A stretch of 64,000 nucleotides of DNA. It comes from Mytilisepta virgata. Lineage: Eukaryota > Mollusca > Bivalvia > Mytilida > Mytilidae. Location of the stretch: NCBI GenBank assembly GCA_028015205.1, contig CM051519.1:41893979-41957978 (forward strand), written 5' to 3'. Shown here piece after piece: positions 60,191 through 64,000 of the stretch. Each line of letters begins with the position of its first letter. Within the stretch, counting starts at the first letter, position 1. The notes beneath the pieces were generated by a model. That model was not told where the DNA came from. It saw only the letters and a program-made list of their open reading frames with translations, and searched no databases. A program made the translations under genes and the position numbers.

Positions 60191-60487
60191 TTAGTGCTAC
60201 ATTTTATAAGAATACCATTTACGTTTGACAGTTTAGACTCGTGTTTCTCTGTTTTTGTTTTGTTTTTTTTTTTTTTTTTGTTTCCCAACAATGAGGTCAT
60301 AGTCGGCGGTGTTTTATGCGTGAGTTAATACATGGTTTAGTGTTTTTCGTGGCGATTTGAAAAATATTCCACTGCATCTGATGTAGTACAACACACCTCG
60401 TTTTCCTTTGAGTTACAATATGAAATTATTGACTTTTGTTGAGGTGAATACCAGGATTCATCAACATATGATATTCACCAAGACAAA

Positions 60488-61040
60488 CATGGTCGGAAAC
60501 CCACGGCCGGTCGCGATTATGCTTTGCTTCCACTTACCGACAGTGGGTCAATTCTTTCATTTTTTCTCGTTTTTTCTGGTTTTCATGATTCAAATTGACC
60601 ATTGAAATTACTGCTAACATTAATGGAATTCTCTACTTTGGAGATTTTAGCAGTAGTGACGTTCTCCATTTTGGAGATTAAAAAATCTTTGGAAAGTAAA
60701 ACGGTGCCACATGCGTAATGCAGTTGATGAATTTTTGTTGTGTAGTGATTTTTTCACGTGGTCAGTAATGCATTCTCTTTGAAAGTATGAAAACTTTTTT
60801 TATTTTGTTTGAAAACTATATCGAAAATACACTGGAATTGCGTACCGGCGATGACCCAAAGCTCGTCTTTTAATTTAATTGTCACTTGATTTGCTGTATT
60901 CCTATTACAGATTCGTAAGGAAACCAATCAAAATGGTTCATGAATATATTCATGAGAACGAGAAAAAATGAATGAATTGACCCACGGTCGGTAAGTGGAA
61001 GCAAAGCGTAAGCGCGACCGGCCGTGGGTTTCCGACGATG
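60488..61040. mobile_element. 553-bp long-TIR MITE with 9-bp target duplication (Mutator-like)
   Basis: Inverted ends of about 85 bp (CATGGTCGGAAACCCACGGC... against ...GCCGTGGGTTTCCGACGATG). The 9-bp duplication CAAGACAAA is at 60479-60487 and 61041-61049. The short open frames at 60408 and 60928 are opposite strands of the TIRs, not genes. Confidence 0.8.
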
Positions 61041-61209
61041 CAAGACAAACGGCTGCGGTTAATATTATAACTATCATGAGTTGATAAATCCTAGTACTAA
61101 CCGATATCAAAAGTCTACATGACTACAACTTACACGCGTAATTACTGATTTTTTGTTTTTGTTTTTGTAGTGGACATCTGGGATTTTCTTTAGTGATATT
61201 TACATAATA

Positions 61210-61329
61210 TTAGGGTCTTGTGACGGTTATAAGCGAAATATTTGCCAGGTCTCAGTGACATATTACCCGACGCGATTATGTCACTCAGACCTGGCAAATA
61301 TTTCGCATATAACCGTCACAAGACCCTAA
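61210..61329. mobile_element. 120-bp palindromic MITE
   Basis: Arms of about 53 bp (TTAGGGTCTTGTGACGGTTA... and its reverse), nearly perfect, around a loop of about 14 nt. It would fold as a single long hairpin. Confidence 0.75.
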
Positions 61330-61468
61330 TGTTGTGATTATTATACTTCATGCTAATAATTCATCTAACTTAAAATTAATTCACTTTTCTCATGTAAAAA
61401 AGCGCACCGCTGACTGTGACATTTCTGACTGTAAATATTCATGAAAAGCGCTCTATTATAACCGTAAA

Positions 61469-61650
61469 TGTACACAAAAACTCACGTGACATATAAAGCC
61501 ACACGTGGACATATTACTGTAGTTCATATGCAGTATTTAGTATTTGCTGGATAAAATTTAATGTACACAAAAACTCACGCGACATATAAAGCCGCACTTG
61601 GACATACTTACTGTAGTTCATATGCTGTAATTGCCGGATAGGTTGGAATT
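61469..61650 (+). repeat. Two-unit tandem duplication, 93-bp period
   Basis: TGTACACAAAAACTCACGYG...CATATAAAGCC...CTGTAGTTCATATGC occurs at 61469 and again at 61562 with a few differences. Confidence 0.75.
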
Positions 61651-63150
61651 TATATGCGAATTATTAAAGTAACAAATATGAGTCAAATATCACAGTAGTT
61701 TCTGGCATGAAGTATAATAAATATCAATATGGTGCCGATTGTCTACAAAAAAGTAATAACTCCATACTGGTTTTTTTTATCACTAAAATGAAAGAAAAAT
61801 ATTGTAACTGAAAATTTAACATTCAAAGGTATGTTTATCACGGAATTCTTTTCTGAAAAATTTCTTTGGAACTTCGTTATGGCAACCGTGGAAAAAACGT
61901 TTCATTTCAGCAACATTGATCACCATGGTCGTTTTGTCGTTTTGTTTGTTGCCGTCTGCTACAGTGTAATATATTATACATGTTATAGAAAGCGACGATT
62001 GGAAAGTTTAATGTCACGAGACAGTTGATTGGTTCGTTAAATTTAAGAAAATTCAGAAATACAAATGAACAGTAGGATTTTCCTCTTACTATATTTGGTA
62101 CGTCACGACACTACATGTGTAATTGCATGTGATATTCACCTGGCGTGCATTTTGATTATCACGTTTTGAAACAAAGCATACCCTATATGCTTTTATCCAA
62201 TGAAAAACAAGAAATGTTATAGTCATATAATAATGTCCTATATTTCATGCTGTTACTTAGGTATTGCATTTAGATCCATTTCAAAGAAGCCTTGGGTGAA
62301 ATTATAATAATAATATGTATATGCAAACTTTTAATACATGACAGATCATCAACATTTACTGTACCGTGCTTCACTGAGTTAAGTTATTGTGATCACATTC
62401 TAAGAAAATTGTGCAGTTACATTTGAGTCACCATGACAAACATGCAAAAATTACTGTGGTTAAATGTTCATTGTCTGATCCACTCACGACTTCTGTGGTC
62501 CAATAAATCATGCCAAGGTTTCGTGATAAGGTCCATTTCTAAATAATTATACATGTATGTCATAGTTCAACTATATTTGGTCTGAATAGTCTTGAAATCT
62601 GACATGTCACCTGACTGTGACTTCATTTCCACGTGATTCGTGACTAAGAGTCGTGATTAGGTCTATTTCCGAGTGTTTGCGCACGGTGTACATGGTGTAT
62701 TTGTTTGAGGGTTTTCGAAAATTGTTCATATATATCAAACATTCTTTAATTCAATATAAAATTATTTAAATGTGTATTTTTTTAACTTAAAAAATTATGT
62801 CATTACCCTGTTGCTCAATTTTGAACTTTGCAGCGACATTTAAGGAAGCAATGGTGTATTTATCTATTTTTTGTGAAAGGTGGGGGGGGGGGGGAACTTT
62901 GTTGATTGTCGTCAGATACATATATTTAACATCGTTGTTACGTGTACGCAATATAAATCTAATGTTTCAACCTTATATAGGTAGTTATCTCCCATTTTCA
63001 TGTTTATTCCATGGTGCATTTGTCTTCATTTGGAGGAGGTCACGGCAAACCAGACCAATAATGTTTTGTATTGATTTGTAAACAAACGAGAAAATAAAAA
63101 AATAATTCCGTTCAAATTTGAATACAAACAAACAAATTAATGAAAAAATA
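61651..63150. other. Intergenic; right part is the 3' flank of copy D
   Basis: No gene seen up to about 62900. From there to 63150 the sequence resembles the 3' flanks of A, B and C (GTAGTTATCTCCCATTTTCA, CAGACCAATAAT), more diverged than they are from each other. Confidence 0.5.
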
Positions 63151-63153
63151 CAA

Positions 63154-63159
63154 TTTATT
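63154..63159 (-). terminator. Poly(A) signal of copy D
   Basis: AATAAA in the equivalent place to the other three copies, though further (about 100 nt) from the stop. Confidence 0.45.
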
Positions 63160-63258
63160 TGTATGAAAATATATACATATATTTAATCAGTCTCCAAATT
63201 TTTCTTGTAAAAGAGTAGGAACATCGGAATAGAAGGAATGTTTCCTATCAACATAATG

Positions 63259-63371
63259 CTATCGTGCAACTTTTATAAGTCCCAAAGTTTTTCTGGTATA
63301 AGTGTGTTTTCTGTACCAACAGAATCCAATAGATTTCGCCATCAACCAAAATTTACATTTCACTTCTAATT
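63259..63371 (-). CDS. Tandem gene copy D, last exon only (gene runs off the window)
   Basis: After the acceptor TTCAG it reads LEVKCKFWLMAKSIGFCWYR and KHTYTRKTLGLIKVAR then stop. The protein matches exon 10 of A-C but is more diverged and four residues longer, because the usual TAA has become AAA. The intron to its right keeps similarity to A (GGTCACAGGATATA) up to about 63900. Exon 9 was not found before the window ends. Confidence 0.65.
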
Positions 63372-64000
63372 CTGAAAAGAATGTGGAATTTAAATTACAT
63401 TTAATTCTTATACAAATTACATCGTATGGTAAACCTGAATCCTCATGACTTTTTGAAAACTTGTAATAAACTTTGAGAACATAAAAAACATTTAAAACGT
63501 GTATAGGCAAATATGCTGTAAGGTGGAATAAATGTTATAAAAAAACTTTCAGAAATTTTGTCAATATCAGTCCAATATTTTGACAAAAGAAGAAATTTCA
63601 TGTGCAAGTTTAAAAGTACAGTAACGTATATATTTCTATTCCACTTGCTTTCATTGTGTGGTCACAGGATATATCCTTTAAAAAATGTCCATGCATGATA
63701 AAGATGTTACTCGTGTAAAATTAACAAAGGAATATGCAAAACTCTGTCTGATAACAGTTTTTGTTGTTGTCTCTTGTGCATTTAGTCCTAATATAAAAAT
63801 ATTACAAGGTATCATAGTTTTTGTTTTCCATATTTCTGGTCTCGGGAATCACCGGAGAGATATGATTTATAATACTAATATTTGGTGCATTAACATTGAT
63901 ATGTTCAAACCAATCTAATCAAAATCAGATCTCCGCACTTTCCCCTTGTTTTCATTAAGTTGTTTTCATGTTGTGCATGGGACCTGAAGACAACGAAATA

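Noticed and set aside
60408..61110. Two short frames at the ends of the 553-bp MITE
   Set aside because: They are the two inverted ends translated on opposite strands.

Overview
This window looks like nuclear DNA of a marine mollusc, most likely a bivalve. The base composition is AT-rich, genes have GT-AG introns, and repeats typical of bivalve genomes are abundant: AGCTCACCTGG...CAGGTGAGC elements carrying TCCGTCGTCCGTC tracts, tRNA-headed SINEs with an AAAC or AATC tail, and hammerhead-ribozyme repeats. The species cannot be fixed from the sequence alone. No bacterial-type operons, rRNA genes, CRISPR arrays or free-standing tRNA genes were seen.

Layout. (1) 64-3815, plus strand: the last five coding exons of the GDP-fucose transporter gene SLC35C1, with its 3' UTR to about 4.9 kb. 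(2) 4.9-9.2 kb: intergenic, with a 2 kb AGCTCACC-family repeat. (3) 9.2-58.5 kb, minus strand: three complete head-to-tail copies (A 9246-23362, B 30824-38263, C 43449-58472) of one 10-exon gene. Each encodes a 386-residue, mostly helical and coiled-coil protein that I do not recognise. The last exon of a fourth copy (D) lies at 63259-63371. Exon lengths and phases are identical in A, B and C and all three reading frames are open, so this is a young tandem family that looks functional. The order of shared and private insertions, and mosaic similarity between copies, point to unequal exchange or gene conversion.

The copies differ mainly in what has landed in them, and each copy acts as an empty-site control for the others. 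Copy A carries three AGCTCACC elements and a 3 kb giant palindrome whose two arms each hold the first exon of an animal integrase/transposase (SAM-like plus HTH). B and C carry a Helitron at one site that is precisely empty in A. Copy C intron 9 holds a 1.5 kb terminal-inverted-repeat element with GTAACAGGATAGACA motifs and a 5.4 kb Crypton-like element with an apparently intact three-exon tyrosine recombinase; that element's introns hold a SINE and three MITEs. All three copies keep two hammerhead-ribozyme motifs in their introns (six in all), one of them next to a tRNA-like Pol III box, and a frameshifted BEL/Pao-like gag remnant that predates the duplication. The segment 58.6-63.2 kb between C and D holds several MITEs, two with clear target-site duplications.

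Confidence is high for SLC35C1, the three-copy array, the Crypton recombinase, the giant palindrome and the Helitron empty site. It is moderate for superfamily assignment of the MITEs, and low for any function of the tandem gene.
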